From Misgurnus anguillicaudatus (Eukaryota; Chordata; Actinopteri; Cypriniformes; Cobitidae), in NCBI RefSeq assembly GCF_027580225.2, contig NC_073355.2, positions 23,959,501 through 24,023,500 on the forward strand: 64,000 nt of DNA. Direction: 5' to 3'. The position numbers and the translations under genes are program-made. Below the pieces are notes generated by a model. The model searched no databases. It was not told the DNA's origin and saw nothing but the letters and a program-made list of their open reading frames with translations. This document shows positions 20,811 to 31,515 of this stretch, piece after piece (within the stretch, counting starts at the first letter, position 1; each line of letters begins with the position of its first letter).

Positions 20811-22100
20811 ATGAATGAAATGCTTTTAATTATATTTGCCACTTTGCCATGTGAGTGGATCTATTCAATCATATTAATACAAAAAATATTGACTTTAATT
20901 TTACAAATATTTCTGTAGTTAAAGGATTATTCCATTTTCTTAAAAGAAAAATCCAGATAATTTACTCACCACCTTGTCATCCAAAATGTTGATGTCTTTC
21001 TTTGTTCAGTCGAGAAGAAATTATGTTTTTTGAGGAAAACATTGCAGGATTTTTCTAATTTTAATGGACTTTAATAGAGCCCAACATTTAATACTTAACT
21101 CAACACTTAACAGTTTTTTTTCAACGGAGTTTCAAAGGACTATAAACAATCTCAAACGAGGCATAAGGGTCTTATGTAGCGAAACGATTGTCATTTTTCA
21201 CAAGAAAAATAAAAAAATATGTACTTTTAAACCACAACTTTTCGTCTAGATCCGGTCCAGCGTGACCTAACGTAAATGCGTAGTGACGTAGGGCGGTCAC
21301 GTGTTACATATATAAAACGCACATTTGCGGACCATTTTAAACAATAAACTGCCACAAAGACATTAATTAGTATCAGTTGATCTAACAACGTAGGAACGGT
21401 CCTCTTTCAACACACTTGTAAACACTGGGGCGGAGTTTTGCGTTCGTCTTCTGTGACCTCTTGACGTCGTATTGCGTGGGGTCAGCTGGCGCGTCACGAC
21501 TGGATCTACATGACGAGAAGTTGTGCTTTAAAAGTGTATATTTGTTATTTTTATTGTCAAAAATCACAATCGTTTTGCTAGATAAGACCCTTATGCCTTG
21601 TTTCCTGCAATGTTTTCCTCAAAAAATAAAATAAAAATAAAATTCTTCTCGACTGAACAAAGAAGGACATTTTGGATGACATGGTGGTGAGTAAATTATC
21701 TGGATTTTTCTTTTAAGAAAATGGACTAATCCTTTAAGAAACAGATGAGGAGATTGACAATATGAAGTGACTGTCGTATGTTGTTCTCTTTTTAGATGTT
21801 CATGGCATCGCACTGACCTCGTCTCCTGCAAAGATGAAAACTCCTGGTGAATCAAGGAGGTTGTCCTGTCAGATCTCTGGTTATGCTCTCAGTGATTACG
21901 GCACAGTATGAATCAGACAGCCTTCTGGAAAACCCATGCAGTGGATTGGGATCATATGGGGTGGTGGATCAATAGACTCTGGGAATTCCTTCAAGAGTCG
22001 GTTCACTATTTCCAGAGACACTAATCGTAATGAGCTGTATTTAGATATCAGCAGTCTGCAGACTGGGAACACAGCTGTGTATTACTGTTCAAAAGGGTAT
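20811..22100 (+). pseudogene. VH9, family A pseudogene with transposon in the leader intron
   Basis: The leader exon 20811-20850 is intact (MNEMLLIIFATLP, donor GTGAGT). The V exon starts at 21796 after CTTTTTAG. The codon for the invariant Trp of FR2 is TGA (21909-21911), where VH2 has TGG, so the domain is cut before CDR2. FR1 also has RRLSC instead of VRLSC. After the stop the frame reads on normally to YYC (22086-22088). The leader intron is enlarged to about 945 bp by a TTAA-type fold-back element, against about 135 bp in VH2. Confidence 0.92.
20923..21733. mobile_element. TTAA-target fold-back element in the VH9 leader intron
   Basis: Flanked by TTAA at 20919-20922 and 21734-21737. The ends AGGATTATTCCATTTTCTTA and its near-perfect reverse complement start long arms that pair for hundreds of bases; the left arm has some extra sequence. 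There is no transposase. TTAA duplication fits piggyBac or Kolobok superfamilies; I cannot choose between them. Confidence 0.85.
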
Positions 22101-22139
22101 CACAGTAGCTCATCTGAGCATGAGACACTAATAAAAACA
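22101..22139 (+). other. VH9 recombination signal sequence (23-type)
   Basis: Heptamer CACAGTA (22101-22107), 23-bp spacer, nonamer ATAAAAACA (22131-22139). Confidence 0.8.
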
Positions 22140-22661
22140 GATCTGCAGTTTATCCAAGTGTGTAAAACTTGCAAAAATAAAAAATACAGTACCCGCCTAC
22201 CTGTTTTTAATGATATTCATACAGTCAGTAAATTTTCTAAGTCTATTAAAATCTTTAAACAAAACATCCTCGCCTAAACCTTAACCCCTCAAATAAAAAG
22301 GAAAAGATTAGTTGATATGAATGATGCATGAACCCATAACCCAGCCCAAAGCCTAATTTTTGCATTCCCATAAAATCTAAATGTCAAAAATTATGGTGCC
22401 CTGTTCAGACAACAAAGTAAACAGACTTAAATATTATATTTGCTGTGCAATGCCTGTCAAATCAACAAGTGTAATTTTCTGTTATTAATTTAAATTATAA
22501 AATAGTAAACAATGTACTTTTACCACCATAAATAAAATATAATATTATGACCTGTTTTTTCATAACTTGGACAACATCCAGCAGTACCAATAACTCCTCC
22601 TCCTTATCAGCTCTTATGCATTACTCAAAGAGATCATACTGTACACATACAAATGCTGCTT

Positions 22662-22669
22662 ATGCAAAT
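22662..22669 (+). promoter_or_regulatory. VH10 promoter octamer
   Basis: Perfect ATGCAAAT, 120 bp before the leader ATG. Confidence 0.75.
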
Positions 22670-22781
22670 GCACTTGCTTTACAGTAAGTGGTACATAACA
22701 ATCAAATTCAGCTAACTGTTTATTTCATGAGCAATGAACTAATATTGCATGTGCAGAAGGTCTCTAAATAATTTTTTAACA

Positions 22782-23231
22782 ATGGGGTTGACAAACATTT
22801 GGCATTTCATCTTTATGGTGATTGTAACTCAACAAGGTAATTTTAGCATTTGTGTATTATTTTTGTTAAGAGCATTTTAATATATCAGAGTTAATATGAT
22901 TTATGTTTTAATTTCACAGGTATCAGTGGGGATGAGATCAGATTAGATCAGTCACCTGCTGTAATAAAGAGACCACAGGAAACAGTGAAGATCTCCTGTA
23001 AAATATCTGGTTTTACAATGACAGACTACTTCATGCACTGGATAAGACAGAAACCAGGGAAAGCTCTGGAGTGGATTGGGAGAGTTAACTCTGGCAGGAG
23101 TGATGTTATATATGCAGACTCAATGAAAGATCACTTCACTTTGAGTGAGGACGTGTCTGCACGTACACAGTATCTTGAGGCCAAGAGTCTGAGAGAAGAG
23201 GACACTGCTGTTTATTATTGTGCCCGACAGA
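22782..23231 (+). CDS. VH10, immunoglobulin heavy variable segment, family B, intact
   Basis: Leader exon 22782-22836 (MGLTNIWHFIFMVIVTQQ, donor GTAATT). The V exon starts at 22920 after TTTCACAG. It starts ISGDEIRLDQSPAVIKRPQE, then [25 protein letters not shown]2 RVNSGRSDVIYADS, DHFTLSEDVSAR and DTAVYYC (Cys 23219-23221), ending CARQ. No defects. It is second in the VH9-VH10-VH11-VH12 cassette and the paralogue of VH15. Confidence 0.92.
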
Positions 23232-23270
23232 CACAGTGACTAAATGTGATGAAGCAGCTCTACAATAACT
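23232..23270 (+). other. VH10 recombination signal sequence (23-type)
   Basis: Heptamer CACAGTG (23232-23238), 23-bp spacer, nonamer ACAATAACT (23262-23270). Confidence 0.88.
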
Positions 23271-23364
23271 GTGAACTATAATAGGGAATTTAGTAGTGGT
23301 AATAGGTGCAGACACTGATGACAAACTGAAACATGAGGAAAAATAAATTAACAATGACAAGACT

Positions 23365-23520
23365 GTAACATCGAAGAACCTTTCTTTTTTTAAGGTTTTA
23401 TAAAGTGAAAAATGTAATAAAGAAATGGCTCAACTGAAAGGGTTTTTGTGGAACTGAAAATGCTTTTTCTTTTGCTTCTATGTAAATAACCTTTCAAGCA
23501 CCTTTATTTTTAAGTGTAAA
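23365..23520. mobile_element. Remnant half of a fold-back MITE
   Basis: The run from CGAAGAACCTTTC to AAGCACCTTTATTTTTAAG matches the right half of a MITE at the equivalent place after VH15 (46527-46719). Presence in both cassettes means it inserted before the cassette duplicated. Confidence 0.65.
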
Positions 23521-24110
23521 TGAGTAACCTTTACAAATCTATACAATTGTTTTCTGCCTTAACTGCTAAAAAGATGCTAAAAATCAGAACAAGAGCTTCC
23601 CTTGTTTTAAATGTAGCGCCTTGCTATTTGCTGGTGGTCAATGACAACACAATTATCTGCTACAACACCATCATAAAAAAACATCAACACTCACTCCATC
23701 TTACTCACAGACCTTCTGTCAGATCACCTGATTTCTCAAAATATCACATCAAGCTGCAGACATCCAGCAAAAGCTGTCAACAAACATATTAACAGCTACA
23801 AAACATACAAAACATTAGAGACAGTATAGTACAAAAACAGTTACAACAACCACAACAACATGACAATATAACCAAAATCCCCAAAACTGTTGTTGCTGTT
23901 CATTCAACGCACAAATGTTTTCTTATCATGGCAGCTATGCTAAAACATTCTGAAATAACATCCTTCACAACATACACAAAACTCATTTATGCACAAATTT
24001 CTTCAGCTAAATTAAACTTGCTAAATAATTAGGCTATATTTAAACCAAATACAACTAGGAAAATATACAACAGTACAGAATTTATAATACAGTGTATGTC
24101 TGCAAACCTT
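23520..24110. other. Intergenic sequence between VH10 and VH11
   Basis: No gene. Matches 46720-46990 followed by 59930-60350, which shows that these two blocks were contiguous before the transposons between VH15 and VH16 arrived. Confidence 0.65.
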
Positions 24111-24120
24111 TATACTGTAG

Positions 24121-24128
24121 ATGCAAAT
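24121..24128 (+). promoter_or_regulatory. VH11 promoter octamer
   Basis: Perfect ATGCAAAT, 127 bp before the leader ATG, at the same spacing as in VH16. Confidence 0.75.
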
Positions 24129-24247
24129 TGTTTTGTAGGGAGGGTCAGTGTCACTCAAAACCCCAATAAAACCATCAGTCAGTGTCTATAGCTGCAGTTT
24201 AATATCTGATTATTTTACTGGACTGTATACTTTGTTTTGGGGTGATA

Positions 24248-24678
24248 ATGAAAATGTTACAGTTTGGAGTTCTGTTGATAATCATTTCATGTGAGAAAAT
24301 GATTTCAGTTCTTTTGATTTTTATTTTCACATCACTTTTACAAATGATCTAACATTCATTTTCTCTGTTTTTCATATGTTGGTGGTCAGTCATTGACATC
24401 CTCTGATTCAGTGGTGAAGAAACCTGGAGAATCAGTCACTCTGTCCTGTACTGTGTCTGGATTCTCTATGAGCAGCTATTACATGCACTGGATCCGTCAG
24501 AAACCACAGAGAGGACTGGAATGGATTGGATATATAGACACTGGCACAACTGCATATTATGCTCAATCTCTGCAGGGTCAGTTCTCCATCACTAAAGACA
24601 ACAGTAAAAACATGCTGCTTTTAGAAATAAAAAGTCTGAAGACTGAGGACACCGCTGTTTATTATTGTGCAAGAGGCT
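24248..24678 (+). pseudogene. VH11, family C segment with lost leader splice acceptor
   Basis: The leader exon 24248-24290 (MKMLQFGVLLIIIS, donor GTGAGA) is sound, and the V exon (from 24376) is open: [43 protein letters not shown]2 [29 protein letters not shown] (Cys 24666-24668), ending CARG. The acceptor reads TTTTTCAT, where VH5 has TTTTTCAG, so the normal AG is lost. Nearby AGs lead to stops, except one at 24410-24411 (GATTCAG), which would join in frame but delete about 11 FR1 residues. I treat it as probably non-functional. VH16 shares the defect. Confidence 0.75.
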
Positions 24679-24716
24679 CACAGCTTGACAAAAAACTGCA
24701 GCACTGCACAAAAACT
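24679..24716 (+). other. VH11 recombination signal, variant heptamer
   Basis: Heptamer CACAGCT (24679-24685), 22-bp spacer, nonamer ACAAAAACT (24708-24716). The last two heptamer bases differ from consensus. Confidence 0.75.
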
Positions 24717-24739
24717 GTTCATGCAGGAAATCAGTAGAG

Positions 24740-25760
24740 GCAGCTGTTGAACAGAAAACTCAAAATCATATGATTTATTCTTTGGAATGGTTGTTTTTAA
24801 CATAAACATACAAAAATCATCAATAGGAACATCTTAAAGAAATACTTGACATGAGCATTCTTTCAGCATTGGCCGGCACTGAACAAAAGCCATAGCCTAC
24901 TGTACATAACTTTCCAGTGTGTTATTTAATCACAGATCTTAATTATATTAGACTCATCTATATTGTGAAGTATGTGTATGCATTACATTTTATAACTATC
25001 ATAAATGTACAGTGCATTATAAGTGTATCATACATATTTTTACGAGCAGAAAATTATGAGTAATTTTAAATGAGATGATATTACAAACCATGTGTTTTTA
25101 TGGAATTTTTTGTCCCGCTTTTCTTTTTAAATAAGATAAATAGATTTTAATAAACAGTAAATTACTGTATATCTACAATGATTTGACCAGTAAATGTAAA
25201 CACATATACATATATTTTACATATAGCATGATTAATAAAATATATAAGTTACTAAATAAATTAAATGTACACAGTTTTGTAGTTGTTACTTAAGAAAATA
25301 AACATAATAAATAACTACCCAAACAATCTAAACAATGACAATTTTGTTGAAAATAGTTTTACGTTTCTAAAAGTAAAAAATAAAAATGTGATATAAATTA
25401 ATCCTACAAAATTGTATAAACAAACTCAGACAAAACATTAACATTAACAGTTTCCAATTCAACCTGAGCAGCATGTTTTTGGACTGGAAACAGATTGCTT
25501 ATAAAGGAAACCAAAAGCAACACAGGAAGAACCAGCAAACCCAGGACAGAAAGGCTTCCCAGTAAGGGAAAACTCAAACTGCCACATCTGTGCTTCTATA
25601 AATAAACATCTAAAAAACAAAACAGTTTTTAGTGAACAGTTTTTATATCATTGTTTTATGTTTACAATATGTATCTGTACGTCTGTTAGCTATTATGCCT
25701 GTAATGAACTGATGTTTTCTGCAACAAGCTGCGCAGTGCTCTGTATTTAACCTCAAAGAG
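24740..25760. other. Intergenic sequence between VH11 and VH12
   Basis: No gene seen. AT-rich. 24740-24990 and 25250-25760 parallel 61020-61210 and 61440-61690 between VH16 and VH17, consistent with cassette duplication. Confidence 0.55.
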
Positions 25761-25768
25761 GAAGGGTT

Positions 25769-25776
25769 ATGCAAAC
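25769..25776 (+). promoter_or_regulatory. VH12 promoter octamer variant
   Basis: ATGCAAAC, one mismatch. The same variant in the same context (CTCAAAGAGGAAG upstream) precedes VH13 and VH17, so it is a family-D trait. Confidence 0.6.
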
Positions 25777-25853
25777 CCAAGCAAAGTGTCCTCCCATTAC
25801 TAGAGTATTTATGCTTCACTGACAAAAGTGTATGCATTTTTTCTTCTTCCAAA

Positions 25854-26321
25854 ATGAAAAGCAAATACAATTTAAGAATGGGGCCACGGATCATTCTGAG
25901 CCAAGTTGTGACATTTCTGACATTTCAGTGTGAGTTAAACTATTTGACAAACAACATTTTTTTAATGTAATCTTAATCTAAACTTTTCTTAATTTAATCT
26001 TGTTTTGTTTTACAGATTGTTGGAGTCAGACACTGACTGAGTCAGAACCTGTTGTCATTAAACCTGAAGGATCTCATAAACTGACCTGTACTGCCTCTGG
26101 CCTTGACATTAGTGGCTACTGGATGGCTTGGATCAGACAGGCTTCAGGAAAAGGATTGGATTTTGTTGCTATCATTGAGTATGACAGTGCTAGAAAGTTT
26201 TACTCCAGTGCTGTTCAAGGCAGATTCACTGTCACCAGAGACAACAGTAAGAATCAGGTGTATCTGCATATGAGCAAACTAAAGAATGAGGACACAGCCG
26301 TGTATTACTGTGCCAGAGAGA
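25854..26321 (+). CDS. VH12, immunoglobulin heavy variable segment, family D, intact
   Basis: Leader exon 25854-25929, donor GTGAGT. The first ATG gives [18 protein letters not shown]; an in-frame ATG at 25878 gives a more usual signal peptide, so either start is possible. The V exon starts at 26016 after TTTTACAG. It starts [20 protein letters not shown], then [25 protein letters not shown]2 [26 protein letters not shown] and DTAVYYC (Cys 26309-26311), ending CARE. FR2 has LDFVA where most V genes have LEWIG. No defects. It is the fourth member of its cassette and the paralogue of VH17. Confidence 0.92.
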
Positions 26322-26360
26322 CACAGTGACGAAACAGACTCTGATCCTGATCAAAAACCT
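26322..26360 (+). other. VH12 recombination signal sequence (23-type)
   Basis: Heptamer CACAGTG (26322-26328), 23-bp spacer, nonamer CAAAAACCT (26352-26360); TCAAAAACC with a 22-bp spacer is equally good. Confidence 0.85.
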
Positions 26361-26364
26361 GTGT

Positions 26365-27350
26365 ACTTGACTTACTACAGTTTGATGAGAACATGACTTT
26401 TGACCTTAGACTAATTTAGAAATTCGACTAAGTTCACATTTAGTTGTGATGTAGGCTACATTTCAATAAAAAAATAAGGTTTGATCAAATGAAATGACAT
26501 AGTTAGAGTTGACTCCTGGGTTAAATTAAGACTTTAATATTTAACTGTATCTGTAATGGAAACAATTCAAAATCTATGAGTGTTGAGCTGTACAAGATCT
26601 ATGTTTTATAAAAACACATTATAAAAAGTGTAAAGTTGATGATCATGTTTAAAAAACAAACTGCTGACCTTAATGTTTGAGCCTCTAGAGGGCACTGCAA
26701 GCATTTACAACCCACATTACTGTATCAACCCTATACAGACACCATTGTGCTCCTTTTTGTTATCTTCTGAAAATATTATAAAATAGGCTACATTTGTTTT
26801 TAATGAAGTAATATAATATACCAGTTTCACATTCAATTAATGGACATAAATAAACACTGATTACAAGCAAAAACATAAACTAATCAAATGTTATTCCACT
26901 AGATGTCAAAAAAGTGTTTTCAAATGAATAAAAAATAGATATAGTACAGCAACTTTAATAAGGTAATATGTATAGGTTTGAGGTTGAACTATAGGAATGT
27001 TTTATTTGCTCCTCCAAATCACAATAGTAATTATAAACATATTTGTTTTTTTATTATTTGCTACACTTTATATAACTATTGCTACACAGCAAAAATCAAC
27101 ACTGCTGGTGTTTATATGAGTAACACCAAACCTGGTGGTCCTGATTTAACACTGGTGATTTTGCTGTGTGGTAAGAACTGTTTAATCTACATGCAATTTA
27201 ATCTATACATACAAAAAGGACGATTTGGCATCTCCAATTCACGTAAACTTGCTTATCTTTGGTTTGTGGGAGTAAACCGGAGTACCCAGAGTAAACCCAC
27301 TTTGATACGTTAATTATTGCTTTTCCTGTAACATAAATTAGGTGCTTTGT
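26365..27350. other. Flank of VH12, no gene
   Basis: 26365-26770 matches 62315-62740 after VH17. A short inverted repeat with ends CACAGCAAAAATCA and TGATTTTGCTGTG lies at 27086-27168 (a small fold-back MITE). 27215-27300 resembles a common fish interspersed repeat (GTGGGAGTAAACCGGAGTAC). Confidence 0.5.
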
Positions 27351-27355
27351 GTTAA

Positions 27356-28595
27356 AGGTGCAATTTGTAAGATATTTGCAGTGAAATGTCCAAAAACCAC
27401 TAGGCCAGTGTTATATATTTTGTCCAGCTGATTACTATCAATATCTGTAATGTTTTCAACTACTTGTAAATCGTGAGAAAATTTCCATTCAAAACATTGT
27501 TACGGGGCAGTGCAGTCTCCTGTCAATGACGTTAATATCCACGTGACCCTTTGTCACCGCCTTTACTGACGTAAACCACATGACAACACTGGTCGAGTTT
27601 GAAAAAATAAAATGGCGGCCAAGGAAGCGACTGGAGCACAAATTTAGTGTAAATAAACTTATATTTTCACTTTTTACACATTTTATTGCATTTCTAGCGA
27701 GAAATTAGTATTGTAGTTTTCAAATATGTGATTAGTTATCACAAAGGCGCTCTCTGTTTATATTTCAAACACGCTGCCTTTGAACTGCGTCGGAAAGCCT
27801 TTCTCTGAGCTGCCTTCATTTCATGCCTCCGAAGGCATTTCCTCATGAGGCTATGGCTTGCTTATGAACTTATGGATAACTCTTTATCGTCTGCCTCTGG
27901 TTGTGTCAGCTCCTGTAAGCATACGGGCCAACCAAACGACCCAAGAAGAGTTTGGAACAAAACGAGAGAGGATCAATTTGTTGTTGCATTATCTGGATGG
28001 AGAGAGCTTCACGACAACATTTAACTAGACCGAGATTCTGTTCCTGCTTGTGTTTTACGCGATGGGTGAGTTGTTTTGATTCGTAACCCTTCAAAAAACG
28101 TATGCTATTATATTGATCACAACATTAGTGTGTAGACTGTAATCAGCGCGTCTTCCTGCGGACGATATGCACATCAAAGGTATTGTACAGCAATATAAAT
28201 GGTCATTTTAAAACACTTCAAAATAAGATTTGTACTGTCAATACATTATGTGAAAAATCATTGTAGATTGTAAGTTGAAAACTTAATTCTGTGCTGTGTT
28301 AACCATCGAATTTTCACTAATAGTGTAACATCTATGACTAACAATTTCGTTTTGAACATCACATATAAACTTACATAATGAAATAAACAATGTCATCAAA
28401 CACAACATTTATAAGACTTGATTACCTTATCCATCAACGTGATTTCTCGTTCTCGTCTGATTGATGGCCATCAGCGGTTAAGTTAAAGACTACAAATCCC
28501 ATAATTCCACGCTGCTTCAGAGCGTCATTAAACAACATCATTGTTATTGATTTGATCTGGCGCCATCTAGCGACGCATAAATACGAATTGCATCT
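27356..28595. mobile_element. TTAA-target non-autonomous transposon, 1.24 kb
   Basis: Flanked by TTAA (27352-27355 and 28596-28599). Inverted ends AGGTGCAATTTGTAA and TACGAATTGCATCT. No transposase recognised; the open stretches inside are short. TTAA duplication suggests piggyBac or Kolobok. Confidence 0.78.
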
Positions 28596-28857
28596 TTAAC
28601 CACAAAAAGTAACAATTTACATTTTAACAATTCCAAATTCCAAAAGTATGCTAGTAGGTAGCAATATGTCAATGATGTAGGTAGATGTGGGTTATGTATT
28701 TTATCTGTGTTTCTGTGTTTTGCATTTTCATTATAACAGAGACATCTAGTACCAAAAAATCTAAGTAATAAAATAAATAGAAACTTAAATAAGGAAAAAA
28801 ATATAGCAAAAGGACATTTTAACTGTTAATAATAAATTACAATAAATTAATTAAATA

Positions 28858-29361
28858 CAGTACTGTGCAAAAGTCTAAGGCCACCTTGCCACGTGATGAA
28901 GCAGGAGGTCCCACTTTATATTAAGTGGCCCTAATACCTGTGAACTTACATGGTAACAAGATGTGTACCTAGCACTTAACTACAGTGTAAGTACACAATG
29001 TTACATAGTACTTACTGCTGTAATATTTGTGTAACTACATACATGTATCAATCCACTGAATGGTATCTGTAAGTACAAATGTGTAATGTAACTACATTTT
29101 GTAATTGCATGTTTTTCAACTTGCGCACATACTGCAGTTACCAGTTTGTGATACATTGAACCTTTATGACAATCATAATGATTCCAATGTATATATCATG
29201 TATTTATGACCTGCAGGACTGAATTAGACTAAAGTTTCAACTTGTAATACCAGTGTACTTACAGAGTAACTCCTCAGGAACTGTTCACTTAATATAAAGT
29301 GTAAAACAGTCACAACTAACTGTGTAATAAGTAAACCTTAAACCTTAATATAAAGTGGGAC
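28858..29361. mobile_element. Tc1-like end plus inserted fold-back MITE
   Basis: 28858-28890 (ACAGTACTGTGCAAAAGTCT) is a Tc1/mariner-type terminal sequence. Its mirror occurs at 63566-63594. Inserted beside it is a fold-back element (about 28909-29361) with ends GGTCCCACTTTATATTAAG and TTAATATAAAGTGGGACC. Flanking sequence (GTGATGAAGCAGG and ATTGGAAACATG) is found uninterrupted at about 63760-63890. Confidence 0.65.
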
Positions 29362-29840
29362 CGCATTGGAAACATGTCTTTCTCTGAATTGTAGTACATT
29401 TTAGGTATGACAAAAAAAACTATTAGATAAACTAATGTATGAACTTACTTATTGAAACTTTACATTCTGCCTCAACTACTGTTTTATGAACAACAAGACT
29501 TTTGCTATATAACCCTTTTAGACACTTTAAAAAGATAATACATATTTTAAAATGCATGTGAGTGTGCTAGACATGACAAACCTTTCAGTCTTGGATAAAG
29601 CAGCAGGTCTGAATCCTATTTGAATTTAGCTGTTATCAGACAGCAAGTCTGCCCATTAATGCAACATCATCACTTCCATGTATAACTTAAAATTAGTAAC
29701 TTCTGTAATCAGTAAACTGTATATTTATGCTGTGGTGTATCACATTGGGCAGGGACGCACAATGATAGAACATAATACAAAAACCCAAATAGCAACCCTA
29801 CAGGCTTGGTCAGGAGGTCTTTCTGAGTGGAGTTTGCATG

Positions 29841-30545
29841 CAGTGTTGGGGAAAGTTACCTTTGAAAGTAATGCATTGCAAGTTACTCCAAAAACTTAAC
29901 TAATTGCGTTACTTAGTTACTTTTCATTGAAAGTAATGCTTACGTTACTTTTTAGTTACTTTTGCGTTACTTTTGCTTGGCTGAGGCTTGATCTCTTTCA
30001 GGCCTTGCAGGTGTTTTTAATGACTGAAAGTTCTGCATTTAGAAATTGCTTATTTTAACACAAAAATTTTGAGCTCTGGCCTGCCAGCTTAGTTTCTGAC
30101 TCAGACTAGTGATGGGCAGTCCGGCTCTTTCCATAGATTCGGCTCTTTCGGCTCAAGCTCCGGCTCTACATTTTAGTGATGGCAGTCCGGCTCTTTTCAT
30201 AGATTCGGCTCTTCTGGCTCGGCTCCCTTAGAAGAGCCGGCTCTTACGGTGCCACCCCTGCATGCGTCTGAAGATTCGGCTCTGCTCGTTCGCTACAAAG
30301 AATCAGCTCTTAGAGCGGCTCGTTCGCGAACGACCCATTACTAACTCAGACTGTTCCCACACATTATGCACTTTATGTAGGCATACAAGACTACGTTTAG
30401 TTTAATTCAGTACATAATTTTTTATCGAATTAATTAATCTAAAAAAGTAACTTGCATTAATTTATGCATTACTTTACTTGTTACTTCAGAAAAGTAATAT
30501 TTTTACGTAATGCACGTTACTTGTAATGCGTTACCCCCAACACTG
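29841..30545. mobile_element. hAT-like fold-back MITE containing a second hAT MITE
   Basis: Ends CAGTGTTGGGG and CCCCCAACACTG are flanked by a perfect 8-bp duplication TTTGCATG (29833-29840 and 30546-30553). Both arms are rich in GTTACTTT-like blocks. The host sequence is itself a common fish repeat (GGTCAGGAGGTCTTTCTGAG up to 29840, TTCTCCATGTGTCAATGTGG after 30553). No transposase. Confidence 0.85.
30107..30343. mobile_element. Nested hAT-like MITE rich in GGCTCTT
   Basis: Ends TAGTGATGGG and CCCATTACTA with perfect 8-bp duplication ACTCAGAC (30099-30106 and 30344-30351). The interior has repeated CCGGCTCTT and ATTCGGCTCTT motifs. Confidence 0.85.
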
Positions 30546-30639
30546 TTTGCATGTTCTCCATGTGTCAATGTGGGTCTTCCCTGGTGTCCTTTCACAGTCC
30601 AAAGACATACAGGCTAGGTTAATTGACGTCCTTAGCAAC

Positions 30640-31020
30640 ACATATTACTAATGATAAATATTTTTTTAAATATATTTATGGTAGGAAATTAAAAAAATAT
30701 ATTCATGAAACATGATCTTTACCTAATGATTTTGGGCATAAAAAACATCATTTTGATCCATACTCTACAATAACTTATGACTGGTTTTGTGGCCCATGCC
30801 CATATAGGCATTTAGTAACAAATAATAATAATAACAAAGCGGAAATATGCAAACTCACGATTGCTTTTTTGGCAAATGATATACACACATTTAATGTTAA
30901 AATGCTTATCTTTCAGATGTTGGAAAAGATCCCATGCATTTAGACTATCTCAGCTTTTTAATGTCTGTTTATACAATACCAGACTGATTTGATGATGGTG
31001 AGGTCAGTTTTTTAACTCAA
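30640..31020. other. Intergenic sequence, no gene seen
   Basis: AT-rich sequence leading into the promoter flank of VH13. Nothing recognised. Confidence 0.4.
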
Positions 31021-31032
31021 AGAGGAAGGGTT

Positions 31033-31040
31033 ATGCAAAC
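31033..31040 (+). promoter_or_regulatory. VH13 promoter octamer variant
   Basis: ATGCAAAC in the family-D context (CTCAAAGAGGAAGGGTT upstream). The leader ATG follows at 31125. Confidence 0.6.
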
Positions 31041-31124
31041 CAAAGCAGTGTCTAGCCTTTATACAGTAACACTTTCCTGCCTTGCATGCAGAAGTGTGTG
31101 TGGATCTAAACAGCAAAACTAAGA

Positions 31125-31375
31125 ATGGAGCTGAGTACCATTTTAATCTATGCTGCAGCATATCTGACTTTTCAACGTAAGTTAAACGATTTAAGTTTAA
31201 ACTATTTAACGTAAAATGTTTTTAAATGTTTATTTTTTGTTTTCTTTTCTTGTTATGTTTTATAGATGGAGTCCAGGCACTGACCGAGTATGAACCTGTT
31301 GCTAAACCTGGGAATCCACTTATTGTCACAAGTTTGTGTAAAAACTTTTGTGTCTGTGGCAACACAAGTAAGTAC
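31125..31375 (+). pseudogene. VH13, family D heavy variable pseudogene, truncated
   Basis: The leader exon 31125-31176 (MELSTILIYAAAYLTFQ, donor GTAAGT) and acceptor TTTTATAG (exon from 31266) are good. FR1 is recognisable (ALTEYEPVAKPGNP). It then degrades through a Cys-rich stretch (SLCKNFCVCGNTS) with no FR2 Trp in a convincing place, no FR3, no YYC and no recombination signal. A stop follows shortly. An hAT element begins at 31516, but the V homology has already been lost before it. Confidence 0.8.
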
Positions 31376-31515
31376 TTCACCTCTTTCATTTGGTATTACA
31401 TATAGCACTGAATTTTTAAATGTGTTATTTAATATGTTTGTCTGCAGAAATTAAGGAGTCTCAGATTAAATTTGAGCTGTCTTAAAGCATTTTTGGGAGT
31501 ACTTTGACTCTGCGC

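Noticed and set aside
26978..27313. 111-codon plus-strand open frame after VH12
   Set aside because: Runs through a small fold-back MITE and a common fish repeat; chance open frame.
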